NCBI GenBank assembly: GCA_021296235.1
Contig: JAGWAS010000003.1
Coordinates: 62,001 to 126,000, forward strand
DNA from: Paracoccaceae bacterium
Lineage (GTDB): Bacteria > Pseudomonadota > Alphaproteobacteria > Rhodobacterales > Rhodobacteraceae
Length of the DNA stretch: 64,000 nucleotides
Reading direction: 5' to 3'
Shown one piece after another: positions 25,937-34,991 of this stretch; the first letter of the stretch is position 1, and each line of letters begins with the position of its first letter. The translations under genes and the position numbers were made by a program. Below the pieces are notes generated by a model. That model saw only the letters and a list, made by a program, of their open reading frames with translations, was not told where the DNA came from and made no database searches.

Positions 25937-27414
25937 ATTCCAAAATTGCGAACCTGCTCGCGTATGAGCGGCAGACAATCGCTATGGAGCATGTTTCCGG
26001 GCTTCTGACGTGGGACCAGGATACGATGATGCCGAGTGGGTCGGTTGAGCAGCGGGCGGAATTGCGGGGCGTGATGCGGGGGGTCGTTCACTCCCGACGA
26101 GTCTCCTCCGAATTCTCGCAACTGCTGGAGGACGCTGCCGCTTCTGAGCTTGATGAATTTGGTTCAGCCTGTGTGCGGAAACTGAAACGCGAGCATGACT
26201 ATTCCGCGAGTGTTCCGGAAAGTTTGGCGGTGGCAATTGAAGAAGCTTGTTCAAGATCTTCCGGAATTTGGGAGGACGCAAAGGCCAGCAATGATGTGAA
26301 GGCGGTTTTGCCGGTCCTTGGAGAACTTGTAAGGCTCAAAAGGGAGGAAGCGAGTGCCATCACCGTCAACGGCAATGCGTATGACGGTTTGCTGGACAGG
26401 TTTGAGCCAGGAGCCACCACTGAATGGCTCGACAAGCTATTTTACAAATTGGGTAGTGGTCTGTTCGACCTGCGGGAAAGGATATTTGCGTCGAACCGGG
26501 ATGTTGCCGTGTTGAACGGGCACTTTCCGGAGGACAGTCAGATGGGGTTGTCGAGGGACGTTGCAACGGCTTTTGGTTATGATTGGACACGCGGCCGACT
26601 GGACAAATCCGCTCATCCATTCACATCGGGTGGTGGCAATGATGTGCGGATCACCACAAGAGTTTCCGAGGTTGACCCCTTCAGTTGCCTGTACGCAACG
26701 ATCCACGAAACTGGCCATGGCTGCTACGAGCAGAGGATTCGACAGCAATACCTGTTAACACCCTTGGGTGAAGGTGCTTCCTTCGGTGTTCACGAGAGCC
26801 AGTCAAGGTTGTTTGAAAACCAGCTTGGGCGCTCATCGGCGTTCTGCTCATGGCTGTTCGGCAGGATGACATCGTCGTTCGGCACGATCGGGCTGGAAGA
26901 TGCAGATCGCTTCTATTCAGCCGTCAATCAGGTTTCGCACGGCTACATTCGGACCGAATCCGACGAAGTGCAATATAATTTGCACATAATGCTGCGCTAC
27001 AAACTTGAGCGCGATCTGATAAACGGCGAGATTGAGGTGGACCAGCTTGAGGAGGCATGGAATCATAGGTTTCTTGCTGATTTTGGTTTGGAGGTCGACA
27101 GGCCCGCCAACGGAGTTCTGCAGGACACCCATTGGTTCAGCGGCCTGTTTGGCTATTTTCCATCCTATACCATTGGCAACATCTATGCGGCTGCACTGCA
27201 CGAGGCAATGCTTCGGGATCTTCCCAACTTGGATCAGGCACTCAGGGCAGGGGACCCCGTTCCGGCAACCGATTGGCTTGCCGAAAAAGTTCAGCAATTC
27301 GGAGCCCTCCATGAGCCAAAGGATCTCATTGAAACGGCAATCGGAGGATCAATCACAGAGGTTCCGCTGCTCGGATACCTTGAGAGAAAATTCGGCGAAC
27401 TCTATGACCTTTGA
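25933..27414 (+). CDS. M32 family carboxypeptidase (Taq type)
   Basis: 493 residues. The zinc site is IHETGHGCYEQ, with HETGH at residues 258-262 and a downstream glutamate in GVHESQSRLFENQLGR, which is diagnostic of M32. HGYIRTESDEVQYNLHIMLRYKLERDLINGEI is another family block. It trims C-terminal residues from cytoplasmic peptides. The ATG at 25933 overlaps the ctaA stop in ATGA; the open frame extends upstream inside ctaA, but that part is not used. It is convergent with the enoyl-CoA hydratase gene, with 31 bp between them. Confidence 0.92.
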   Translation: MNSKIANLLAYERQTIAMEHVSGLLTWDQDTMMPSGSVEQRAELRGVMRGVVHSRRVSSEFSQLLEDAAASELDEFGSACVRKLKREHDYSASVPESLAVAIEEACSRSSGIWEDAKASNDVKAVLPVLGELVRLKREEASAITVNGNAYDGLLDRFEPGATTEWLDKLFYKLGSGLFDLRERIFASNRDVAVLNGHFPEDSQMGLSRDVATAFGYDWTRGRLDKSAHPFTSGGGNDVRITTRVSEVDPFSCLYATIHETGHGCYEQRIRQQYLLTPLGEGASFGVHESQSRLFENQLGRSSAFCSWLFGRMTSSFGTIGLEDADRFYSAVNQVSHGYIRTESDEVQYNLHIMLRYKLERDLINGEIEVDQLEEAWNHRFLADFGLEVDRPANGVLQDTHWFSGLFGYFPSYTIGNIYAAALHEAMLRDLPNLDQALRAGDPVPATDWLAEKVQQFGALHEPKDLIETAIGGSITEVPLLGYLERKFGELYDL

Positions 27415-27445
27415 TTGGGCATGAGGTCGCCCCTCCGGGCAAAGT

Positions 27446-28237
27446 TCATTGGGTCCAGTGCGGTTCACGTTTGTCAAGAAAGGCAGAAATCCCCTCCTTG
27501 GTATCGCGGTGCATCATGTTTTCAACCATGACGTCACCTGCGAAACCGTAGGCGTCACTTAACGTCATTTCCGCCTGCTCATAGAAGGCGCGTTTGCCGA
27601 TCCTGACTGCAGCGTCGAGTTTGGAAGCGACCGTTTCGGCCAGTGCCGCGGTTGAATCCTCCAATTCCTCCGCTTGAACGACCCTGTTGACGAGACCAAC
27701 CCGGCAGGCTTCTTCGGCACCGATCAATCGGCCGGTGGTCAACATTTCAAAGGCGTGTTTTCGGGGCAGATTCCTGGATAGGGCAACCATGGGAGTGGAG
27801 CAAAACAACCCAATGTTGACCCCGTTGACGCCAAACTCCGCGTTGGTTGCGGCAACCGCAAGATCACAGGTTGCGACCAATTGGCAACCTGCTGCGACAG
27901 CCGACCCCTGGACTTGGGCAATCACAGGTTGGGGCAATTGCGTAATGGACATCATCATGGCCGCACACTTGTCGAAAATAGTGCGAAAATACTCTTTGCC
28001 ACCATCTTCGGATTGGCGATTTCGGGTCATTTCCCTGAGATCATGCCCGGCACAAAAGGCCCGACCTTCAGCCCGCAGGATCACGCAGCGGATTTCCGGC
28101 CGACGCGAGATGTCGTCGAGAGCGGACTGCAGTTCATCTAGCATACGCTCGGAAAGGATGTTGAGCCGTTCCGGGCAATTGAGTTTCAGGACATGAATGC
28201 TGCCGTCCTGCGTCCGTTGCAATACTTCGTCGGCCAT
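27446..28237 (-). CDS. Enoyl-CoA hydratase/isomerase family protein
   Basis: 263 residues of the crotonase fold. CAGHDLREM and the oxyanion-hole region QVQGSAVAAGCQLVATCDLAVAA resemble the ECHDC3-type subgroup. One catalytic glutamate position of classical hydratases is not obvious, so the exact reaction is uncertain. The ATG at 28237 follows AAGGAA; a TTG two codons upstream is also open. It is a single gene on the minus strand. Confidence 0.82.
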   Translation of the reverse strand: MADEVLQRTQDGSIHVLKLNCPERLNILSERMLDELQSALDDISRRPEIRCVILRAEGRAFCAGHDLREMTRNRQSEDGGKEYFRTIFDKCAAMMMSITQLPQPVIAQVQGSAVAAGCQLVATCDLAVAATNAEFGVNGVNIGLFCSTPMVALSRNLPRKHAFEMLTTGRLIGAEEACRVGLVNRVVQAEELEDSTAALAETVASKLDAAVRIGKRAFYEQAEMTLSDAYGFAGDVMVENMMHRDTKEGISAFLDKREPHWTQ

Positions 28238-28436
28238 TGGCAATTCCTTTGCAGCTTGCGGGTGGACACGGATTTATTGGCAATAAGGAGGTTACCAAGC
28301 TTGCTGATGAAATGCCAACCGGCGACTGTTCCGTTTGGACCACCCATACGATTGCTTCCACCTCCGAGATGATGGGGTTTCAATGGAGTCGGCTTTCGCC
28401 TGAACGGATTGTCTGCAACGGGTTAAGGCTGCCGGG

Positions 28437-28577
28437 ATGGGCAATCTTTCCCTTGTCACCGCAGGCAGGATTGAACCGAAGTCGAAATTTGCTGCGGCGA
28501 TGCCGGACGGGCCCATGGGTTGGCAACTTCTGGGATCCGTTGCATTTGCGACCGGAATTGCGGGATTCTGGATTTAA
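28437..28577 (+). CDS. Possible 46-codon small membrane protein
   Basis: The ORF starts ATG 28437 (AAGG 8 nt upstream) and ends TAA 28575-28577. The product has a polar N-terminal half and a hydrophobic C-terminal stretch, MGWQLLGSVAFATGIAGFWI. A hairpin begins 1 nt after the stop codon. No family is recognised, and the ORF could be chance in a 480-bp spacer. Recorded as a candidate only. Confidence 0.3.
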   Translation: MGNLSLVTAGRIEPKSKFAAAMPDGPMGWQLLGSVAFATGIAGFWI

Positions 28578-28578
28578 C

Positions 28579-28598
28579 GTGGGGTATTGAAATACCAC
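28579..28598 (+). terminator. Hairpin after the 46-codon ORF, possible weak terminator
   Basis: GTGGGGTATTGAAATACCAC can pair GGTAT with ATACC around a TGAA tetraloop, or GTGG-TATT with AATA-CCAC with two bulged Gs. The following bases are A-rich (AGAAATAAG) rather than T-rich on this strand, so a canonical rho-independent terminator is doubtful. Confidence 0.3.
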
Positions 28599-28643
28599 AG
28601 AAATAAGATGTTAAAATAATTCGGAAAAACCAAACATTTCTGT

Positions 28644-28672
28644 TTGACAATCGTTGTGCATTCGCGGAATTA
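28644..28672 (+). promoter_or_regulatory. Possible rplM-rpsI promoter
   Basis: A perfect TTGACA at 28644-28649 lies 77 bp before the rplM ATG. At 17-bp spacing the -10 position (28667-28672) reads GAATTA, which is poor. The -35 box is the main support. Confidence 0.3.
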
Positions 28673-28726
28673 GCTGCCGCATCTGCCGACGGCAGGTCGT
28701 GAATCAAATCCGTTACGGAAACAGCG

Positions 28727-29197
28727 ATGCAAACATATTCAGCCAAACCCGGCGACATCCGGAAGGATTGGATCGTCATTGATGCCGAAGGTGTCGTTCT
28801 TGGTCGGCTCGCGAGCATAGTGGCCGCACGTTTGCGCGGCAAACACAAGCCGATTTTCACTGGACACATGGACTGCGGCGACAACATCATAATTGTCAAT
28901 GCCGACAAGGTTCAGTTGACCGGAAGGAAGCGCAAGGACAAGACCTACCACTGGCACACCGGGTATCCGGGGGGAATAAAATCGAGAACGGTGGAACAGG
29001 TTCTTGAGGGCAAACACCCGGAAAGGGTTGTGACCCAGGCGGTGCGCCGGATGCTCCCGTCCAACAGACTTTCGAGGCGGATCATGAAAAACCTCAAGGT
29101 TTATGCCGGTCCAGACCACCCGCATGTGGCACAGAAGCCTTTTGAGTTAGATGTCTTGGGCATGAACACCAAGAATGCGCGGAGAAACACGAAATGA
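28727..29197 (+). CDS. rplM: Ribosomal protein L13
   Basis: 156 residues. [28 protein letters not shown] and [12 protein letters not shown], then [23 protein letters not shown] are the universal L13 blocks. It is a primary-binding protein of the large subunit. It overlaps rpsI by 4 bp, as in most bacteria where rplM-rpsI form an operon. Confidence 0.98.
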   Translation: MQTYSAKPGDIRKDWIVIDAEGVVLGRLASIVAARLRGKHKPIFTGHMDCGDNIIIVNADKVQLTGRKRKDKTYHWHTGYPGGIKSRTVEQVLEGKHPERVVTQAVRRMLPSNRLSRRIMKNLKVYAGPDHPHVAQKPFELDVLGMNTKNARRNTK

Positions 29198-29682
29198 ACG
29201 AAGTCATTCAAACACTTGAGGAGTTGGGAGAGCAAGCGCAGGACACAGCTTCGGAGGAATCAGCGATACAGGTCGTTGAACCCAAGCGCGATGACCTGGG
29301 ACGATCCTATGCAACGGGAAAGCGGAAGGATGCCGTAGCTCGCGTTTGGATCAAGGCAGGCACCGGCAACATCACTGTAAACGGAAAGAGCATGCAGGCA
29401 TATTTTGCGCGTCCGGTGCTCCAGATGATCCTGCGCCAGCCATTCAGGATCGCCAACGCCGAAAATCAATTTGATGTTACTGCGACAGTGCGTGGAGGAG
29501 GGTTGTCAGGTCAGGCTGGTGCCATCAAGCACGGAATTTCCAAGGCACTTCAATTTTATGAACCGTCATACAGGCCTGCCCTGAAGGCGGCAGGGTTCCT
29601 CATTCGCGATTCACGCGTTGTTGAACGGAAAAAATACGGCAAGCGAAAAGCAAGAAGGAGCTTTCAGTTCTCCAAGAGGTAA
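29194..29682 (+). CDS. rpsI: Ribosomal protein S9
   Basis: 162 residues. An acidic, non-conserved N-terminal extension of about 35 residues precedes the S9 core: [45 protein letters not shown], and the basic C-terminal tail [17 protein letters not shown], which reaches into the decoding centre. The extension is common in alphaproteobacteria. Confidence 0.98.
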   Translation: MNEVIQTLEELGEQAQDTASEESAIQVVEPKRDDLGRSYATGKRKDAVARVWIKAGTGNITVNGKSMQAYFARPVLQMILRQPFRIANAENQFDVTATVRGGGLSGQAGAIKHGISKALQFYEPSYRPALKAAGFLIRDSRVVERKKYGKRKARRSFQFSKR

Positions 29683-30088
29683 ATCGCAGGGGACTGGCAT
29701 CTTCAATGCATGCTCCTGCTGGCTCAATTTGCAAATTTGTTGCATGGATTTTTAGATCTCAAGCATTTCCTGTCGACAACACGGAGAATGGACCGGGTCA
29801 TTGCCTCTGCAACGTCGAATTCGTGAATGCTCCAATATTGACGAGGCAAGGCTCAGTCGGCATTTGCATAGAGAAATGCAATGTAACCTATTGTAGTTAT
29901 TGGATATAAGTCTTCCAAGGCAGCCCATCAACCCATGAATTTGATGGGCTGCGGGCCACCTGAAGGTGATCTCATTTTTTCCGATCCGGCCCTTCATCCA
30001 CGTTGGTGCACGCAAGTGAGGCATATGGCCGGACCGACAGCAAAGCTCCCCCGGAAAATCCTGCTACAGACGTTGATCTGAACAATGT
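29683..30088. other. Spacer downstream of rpsI
   Basis: 406 bp with no supported gene. It holds a perfect inverted repeat (29920-29952, listed separately). Frames on both strands of up to 90 codons are open but match nothing recognised. Confidence 0.4.
29920..29952. repeat. Perfect 12-bp inverted repeat with 9-nt loop
   Basis: GCAGCCCATCAA (29920-29931) and TTGATGGGCTGC (29941-29952) flank CCCATGAAT. The stem is strong. A T6 run (ATTTTTTCC) comes only about 20 nt later, so it may be an imperfect terminator for rplM-rpsI or a transposon or regulatory relic. Confidence 0.6.
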
Positions 30089-30612
30089 TTGCCGGATCCT
30101 TGGGCATCAAGACCATTTGATGGGCAAATGCCCTTCGGCGAGGGCGAATTGACCGTCGTTCCATTCGCTCGTTTCACTGCCCGTCCTGCCGACCCTGACA
30201 ATGCTGCAGCAAATAGCGCCAATTCAACTGATCTCGAAACCAGATTGAATGAACTGCTGAAGGAAATCCAAGTTGCATTGGTTCCTGCACAAGGTGAACC
30301 GTTCATTGTGTTTCATGATTCCTTAAGGCATTTTGACGACAGATCTGATTTGTTGGCGATTGGCTCCATCGTGGTGGATCCAAGCCAGCCGGCTGGTGTA
30401 AAGTGCATCCGAGAGTTGCAGGATTGAATGAGCGCCCTATAGGTCGCTTGCGCATTTCGTGAACCGCAGTTCAACGTGGGAATCGTGGAAACCGTTATCG
30501 AAGGCACATCCGTTCGATTGGGAACCATTGACCCGCTCGGTGCGGATTTGACGATGGATCAGATCTCTATTTGTCATTGATCCGCAGTCTGGCAAGCGAT
30601 AACGGCAATTGA
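30089..30612 (+). pseudogene. znuA: znuA pseudogene (zinc ABC transporter substrate-binding protein, C-terminal part)
   Basis: The reading frame from 30089 gives DPDNAAANSANSTDLETRL and GEPFIVFHDSLRHFDDRSDL, then IGSIVVDPSQPAGVKCIREL, the ZnuA C-terminal domain. In the same frame TGA (30425-30427) and TAG (30440-30442) interrupt the gene, after which homology resumes with CAFREPQFNVGIVETVIEG and GTIDPLGADL. Near 30550 the frame shifts, and DLYLSLIRSLASDNGN followed by TGA at 30610 gives the usual ZnuA end. The first half, with the His-rich loop and signal peptide, is missing or unrecognisable. Two stops plus a frameshift make this a dead gene. No znuB or znuC is in the window. Confidence 0.85.
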
Positions 30613-30801
30613 CTGATTGATTGAATCCAGATTCAAGGCGACGGCGCGAGGTTCAAGACGCACTTCGAGCATTGCAAATCATGTGCTGAATTGTGCAACC
30701 CAGTTGGAATCTACCGGCACCAACCAATTCCGGCGATGCATGGGACCAGCTCGGCAGTCATGTGTCCTGTGTTGCCGCAGTAAAAAGAAAGCAGGATCGC
30801 G

Positions 30802-31821
30802 ATGAGGACCGCAATTGTAGGTGCAAGCGGATATACCGGAGCTGAACTGGTTAGAATCATCGCCAGGCATCCGAATTTGACAATTTCCGCACTGGCGGCA
30901 GATCGCAATGCCGGACGTGAATTTCATGAGGTTTTCCCGGCCTATCGCAACTTGGATCTTCCGCCGCTCAAGAAGTTTCAGGACTTGGACATGTCAGCAG
31001 TGGACCTCGCTTTCTGCGCACTGCCGCACGGAACCAGTCAGGAAGTCGTGGCAGAATTGGCCAAGTCGGTACCAGTGATCGACCTTTCGGCTGATTTCAG
31101 GCTGCGTGATCCTGGTGCCTATGAAAATTGGTATGGCCTCCCGCACTCTCAGATCAAACTGCAACAGCAAGCCGTTTATGGCCTTACGGAATTTTACCGT
31201 GAGCAAATTGCTCAGACACGTTTGGTTGCCTGTACCGGATGCAACGCAGCAGCAGGTCTTTATGCGTTGATCCCGCTGGTGGCTGAAGGTGCAATTGATC
31301 TGGATCGAATTGTCATTGACCTCAAGACCGGTGTGTCCGGGGCAGGTAGATCGCCAAAGGAGACTTCTCTCTTTGCAGAGGTTGCAGAAGGATTTCAGGC
31401 CTACAGTGTGGCGGCGCACCGCCATATGGCCGAATTTGATCAGGAACTGGCAAGATTTGCAGAAAGGAAGGTGCATGTTACCTTCGTTCCGCACTTGCTG
31501 CCGCAGAACAGGGGAATTTTGGCAACCATCTATGTCGTTGGAGATTCCGCTGCCATCCACCGGACACTGAGCGAGCGCTATGCTGATGAGCATTTTCTGA
31601 CGGTTTTGCCTCTTGGATCCCATCCCTCAACAAGGCATGTGCGGGGCTCAAATTTTGTTCATATCGGGGTGGTTCCCGACCGGCGTTCTGGACATGCCAT
31701 TATCTTCTCGGCATTGGATAACCTGACAAAGGGCTCCTCCGGACAGGCCGTTCAAAATGCCAATGTGATGCTCGGCCTCAGCGAAACCGCAGGGTTGGAG
31801 TTCTTGCCGGTGGTTCCCTGA
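30802..31821 (+). CDS. argC: ArgC, N-acetyl-gamma-glutamyl-phosphate reductase
   Basis: 339 residues. NADP-binding [12 protein letters not shown]; conserved [10 protein letters not shown] and [11 protein letters not shown]; active-site cysteine in [17 protein letters not shown]; histidine in [16 protein letters not shown]. It reduces N-acetylglutamyl phosphate in arginine synthesis. The cysteine is followed by N-A-A rather than the commoner Y-P-T. The ATG follows AGGA. The ccm genes follow after 2 bp. Confidence 0.93.
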   Translation: MRTAIVGASGYTGAELVRIIARHPNLTISALAADRNAGREFHEVFPAYRNLDLPPLKKFQDLDMSAVDLAFCALPHGTSQEVVAELAKSVPVIDLSADFRLRDPGAYENWYGLPHSQIKLQQQAVYGLTEFYREQIAQTRLVACTGCNAAAGLYALIPLVAEGAIDLDRIVIDLKTGVSGAGRSPKETSLFAEVAEGFQAYSVAAHRHMAEFDQELARFAERKVHVTFVPHLLPQNRGILATIYVVGDSAAIHRTLSERYADEHFLTVLPLGSHPSTRHVRGSNFVHIGVVPDRRSGHAIIFSALDNLTKGSSGQAVQNANVMLGLSETAGLEFLPVVP

Positions 31822-31823
31822 GC

Positions 31824-32267
31824 ATGATGGGGCTCAGAAGAAAACGGCGCCTTCAACTTTTGACGGTGTCGACTGCGGCGCTGGCGGTCGCGGCAATTCT
31901 CGCGGGATACGGGTTTCAAGATGGAATTGAATACTTCAAAACTCCTTCACAACTAATGGAAAATAAACCAAAATCAGATAAATTGATCAGATTGGGTGGA
32001 ATCGTGGAACCCGGTTCAGTGGCAAGGATGCCCAGTGGCGGTGTTGAATTTCGCATTTCCGATGGCATTGGTTCAATTCCGGTTCGGTTCGAAGGAATTC
32101 TACCTGATCTCTTTTCCGAAGATCGCGGAGCAATCGCTCGGGGCAGGTATAACGGCAAGGAATTCGATGCGATTGAAATCCTGGCCAAGCATGACGAAAA
32201 CTACATGCCAAAGGAGGTTGTCAGGGCGTTGAAGGACCAAGGCGTGTTTCGGCCTGGGCTGGAATGA
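31824..32267 (+). CDS. ccmE: CcmE, periplasmic heme chaperone
   Basis: 147 residues with one N-terminal TM anchor (about residues 11-28). The OB-fold carries VEFRISDGIGSIPVRFEGILPDLF, and the heme-binding histidine lies in AKHDENYMP. CcmE receives heme covalently from CcmC and hands it to CcmF/H for attachment to apocytochrome c. It is 2 bp after argC and upstream of ccmF. The ccmABCDG genes must be elsewhere. Confidence 0.93.
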   Translation: MMGLRRKRRLQLLTVSTAALAVAAILAGYGFQDGIEYFKTPSQLMENKPKSDKLIRLGGIVEPGSVARMPSGGVEFRISDGIGSIPVRFEGILPDLFSEDRGAIARGRYNGKEFDAIEILAKHDENYMPKEVVRALKDQGVFRPGLE

Positions 32268-32361
32268 ACGACTATCCTGCGCAGCTTGATTGCTGGAACC
32301 GCCGTGCGGATTTTGGATGACCATGGCCATTTATGCTGACTGGCGATTGGGATGACTGCCA

Positions 32362-34347
32362 ATGATGTTCGTTGAAATTGGACATTTTGCGCTTGTATTG
32401 CTGCTGGGGACATCCCTGCTTCAGTTTGCTGTCTCCATTGTTGGCGCCGGCCTTGGTTGGATCGGTTGGATGAGAATGGCGGTGCCTTCATCCGCGGTTC
32501 TTTTTGCTCTCAGCATGATTTCCTTTGGAACGCTTGTTATGGCGTTCGTTCGTTCGGATTTTTCGGTGGCGCTTGTCGTTGCCAATTCGCATTCGGCAAA
32601 GCCAATCCTCTATAAGATAGCAGGCGTCTGGGGAAACCATGAGGGATCCATGTTGTTGTGGGTGCTGATCCTGAACCTTTACGGTGCCATGGTTGGCTGG
32701 AGGGGTTGCAACCTGCCGCTTCCGCTTCAGGCAAGGGTTCTCGGTGTTCAGGCATCAATATCGGCCGCATTCACGGCCTATATTCTGTTTGCATCCAATC
32801 CGTTCACAAGGCTCACAATCCCTCCATTTGACGGCCGTGACCTGAATCCGCTTCTCCAAGACCCCGGTTTGGCCTTTCACCCGCCGTTTCTTTATCTGGG
32901 CTATGTCGGTTTGTCCGTTTCCTTTTGCTTTGCGGTTGCAGCTCTGCTGGGGAAGAAGGTTGATGCGGCTTGGGCAAGGTGGGTCCGTCCATGGACGCTT
33001 GCCTCCTGGTCGTTTCTGACCCTTGGAATCGCAATGGGTTCGTGGTGGGCATACTACGAATTGGGTTGGGGAGGTTGGTGGTTTTGGGACCCGGTTGAGA
33101 ACGCATCCTTCATGCCTTGGCTTGCCGCAACAGCACTCTTGCACTCGGCGGCGGTTGTGGAAAAGAGGGAGTGCCTCCTGAACTGGACAGTGTTCCTGTG
33201 CATTCTTGGCTTCACGCTGTCGCTCATCGGCACATTCCTTGTCCGATCGGGCATCATTACCTCCGTTCACGCATTTGCCTCCGATCCAACGCGCGGCATA
33301 TTCATTCTGATCATCCTTGGTGTGTTTTCGGGAGGAGGATTCCTGCTATACGCCTTGAGATCGAACAGGTTGGTGCCGACCGGGGCATTCGGGTTCCTGA
33401 GCCGCGAATCTGCGCTGGTGGTCAACAATGTTCTGCTGGTTGTTGCCCTGGCGGTGGTTTTTCTGGGCACGTTTTGGCCAGTAATCATGGAGATGGCACT
33501 CGGAAGGACGGTTTCGGTGGGTGCGCCGTTCTTCAATGCCGCCTTCACGCCGTTCATGATTGTACTTTTTGCCGTGCTCCCGTTGGGTGCCATCCTTCGT
33601 TGGAAAAGAGCATCTCCGGGCGACGCGGCACTGACACTTGGCGGTGCACTCGCGGTATCCATGGCTGTTGGTGCATTTTCATGGGTCTTGCAAACTGGCG
33701 GCGATATGCTCGGTCCGGTGGGACTCCTGATTGCGACCTGGCTGATCGCCGGTTCAGCTGCGGATTTGTACCAGCGGGCCGGAGGACTGCGCGGAGGTGC
33801 GGAAGCTTTTTTCAGGCGTGCATTGAAACTCTCGGGGGCGGATTGGGGAAAGCTCACCGCGCATGCCGGACTTGGAGTGTTGGTTGCCGGCATAGCCGCA
33901 ATCACGGCTTGGCAAGTTGAGGACATCCGAACCGCTCGACCGGGGGAAGCGTTCGAACTTGGATCCCAAAGAGTCGAATTCATTGGATTGGGGAAACGGC
34001 GGGGCCCCAACTACTCTGCTCTCTATGGAACATTCAGCGTTGGCAATGGGGACGGTGATGCAGTCATCATCCAACCGGAAAGGCGATACTACGAATTTGC
34101 GGGAAGCCCGACCACCGAAGCCGGAATAAATGCGGGATTTCTGAGGGACATCTACATTGTGATTGGCGAGGTGCACGACGACGGCAGTGTAACCGTAAAG
34201 TCATATGTCAATCCCCTGGTCAATTGGATTTGGCTCGGCGCTGTCATGATGGCGCTCGGGGGTGCGTTCAGCTTAATCGACCGGCGCTACAGGGTTGCCG
34301 GGCTGTCAGCGCGATTGCAACGCAAGGTGAAGGCGGCAGGGACCTGA
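32362..34347 (+). CDS. ccmF: CcmF, cytochrome c heme lyase subunit
   Basis: 661 residues with about 14-15 TM helices. The WWD heme-handling domain is WGGWWFWDPVENASFMPWL. Further family blocks are GVWGNHEGSMLLWVLIL near the N-terminus and FLVRSGIITSVHAFASDPTRG. It attaches heme to apocytochrome c together with CcmH. The ATG at 32362 follows 94 bp of spacer after ccmE and has no strong Shine-Dalgarno sequence. Confidence 0.95.
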   Translation: MMFVEIGHFALVLLLGTSLLQFAVSIVGAGLGWIGWMRMAVPSSAVLFALSMISFGTLVMAFVRSDFSVALVVANSHSAKPILYKIAGVWGNHEGSMLLWVLILNLYGAMVGWRGCNLPLPLQARVLGVQASISAAFTAYILFASNPFTRLTIPPFDGRDLNPLLQDPGLAFHPPFLYLGYVGLSVSFCFAVAALLGKKVDAAWARWVRPWTLASWSFLTLGIAMGSWWAYYELGWGGWWFWDPVENASFMPWLAATALLHSAAVVEKRECLLNWTVFLCILGFTLSLIGTFLVRSGIITSVHAFASDPTRGIFILIILGVFSGGGFLLYALRSNRLVPTGAFGFLSRESALVVNNVLLVVALAVVFLGTFWPVIMEMALGRTVSVGAPFFNAAFTPFMIVLFAVLPLGAILRWKRASPGDAALTLGGALAVSMAVGAFSWVLQTGGDMLGPVGLLIATWLIAGSAADLYQRAGGLRGGAEAFFRRALKLSGADWGKLTAHAGLGVLVAGIAAITAWQVEDIRTARPGEAFELGSQRVEFIGLGKRRGPNYSALYGTFSVGNGDGDAVIIQPERRYYEFAGSPTTEAGINAGFLRDIYIVIGEVHDDGSVTVKSYVNPLVNWIWLGAVMMALGGAFSLIDRRYRVAGLSARLQRKVKAAGT

Positions 34348-34348
34348 A

Positions 34349-34840
34349 ATGAGAGCACTGATTTCGGCCATCATCCTCTTTGCCGCAGTTGCTGCTTCGG
34401 CCGTCGAGCCGGACGAAGTGCTTCAGGATTCCGCGCTTGAAGAGAGGGCAAGGAGCATATCACAACTGCTGCGCTGCCTGGTGTGCAGGAACGAGACCAT
34501 TGATGAATCGAACGCACCGCTTGCCAAGGACCTGCGCATTTTTGTCAGGGATTTGCTCACAGAAGGAAAGTCAGACAATGAGGTCATTGAGCATGTTGTT
34601 GCGCGCTACGGGGAATTTGTGCTGTTCAGACCGGTTGCAGTGGGAGTGAATTGGCTCCTGTATCTTGCAGGGCCGGTTCTATTCGCGTTGGCCTCGCTGT
34701 TGGCGGTCGCCTATCTCAGGAAACGAGGCGGCCGGGCAGGGATTGATGACGGCGACTTGGGTGATGAGGATCGCAAACAACTTGAGCAATTGATGCGGCC
34801 GGGCGGGTCCTCCGGAGGGAAGGAGAGCCGAGTCCGTTGA
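34349..34840 (+). CDS. ccmH: CcmH (CycL), apocytochrome c thioredoxin-like subunit
   Basis: 163 residues. Signal sequence, then the redox motif LRCLVCRNETI with the LRCxxC cysteines at 43 and 46, followed by DLRIFVRDLLTEGKSDNEVIEHVVARYGEFVLFRP. One TM helix follows (about 99-120), then a charged cytoplasmic tail. It holds apocytochrome thiols reduced for heme ligation. No ccmI-like TPR gene follows it; the next gene is an enoyl-CoA hydratase. It starts 1 bp after ccmF. Confidence 0.93.
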   Translation: MRALISAIILFAAVAASAVEPDEVLQDSALEERARSISQLLRCLVCRNETIDESNAPLAKDLRIFVRDLLTEGKSDNEVIEHVVARYGEFVLFRPVAVGVNWLLYLAGPVLFALASLLAVAYLRKRGGRAGIDDGDLGDEDRKQLEQLMRPGGSSGGKESRVR

Positions 34841-34991
34841 TCACCTCTGCCAAGCGCACATGGATTGCAATTGTGAGTCAGCGCCTTGTCGAACGCAGCG
34901 TCGCGATGTTCATGCATAGGCTTCGCTGCGGAATGGCCGTATCCCACGGCTGCGTTGAACCGTCGATGCGGTACAAGAGAGGAGTGCCAGT

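Noticed and set aside
4893..29968. 14-base sequence GCCACCTGAAGGTG found near 4.9 kb and 29.96 kb
   Set aside because: A 14-mer shared by two places in 64 kb is expected by chance several times; flanks do not match.
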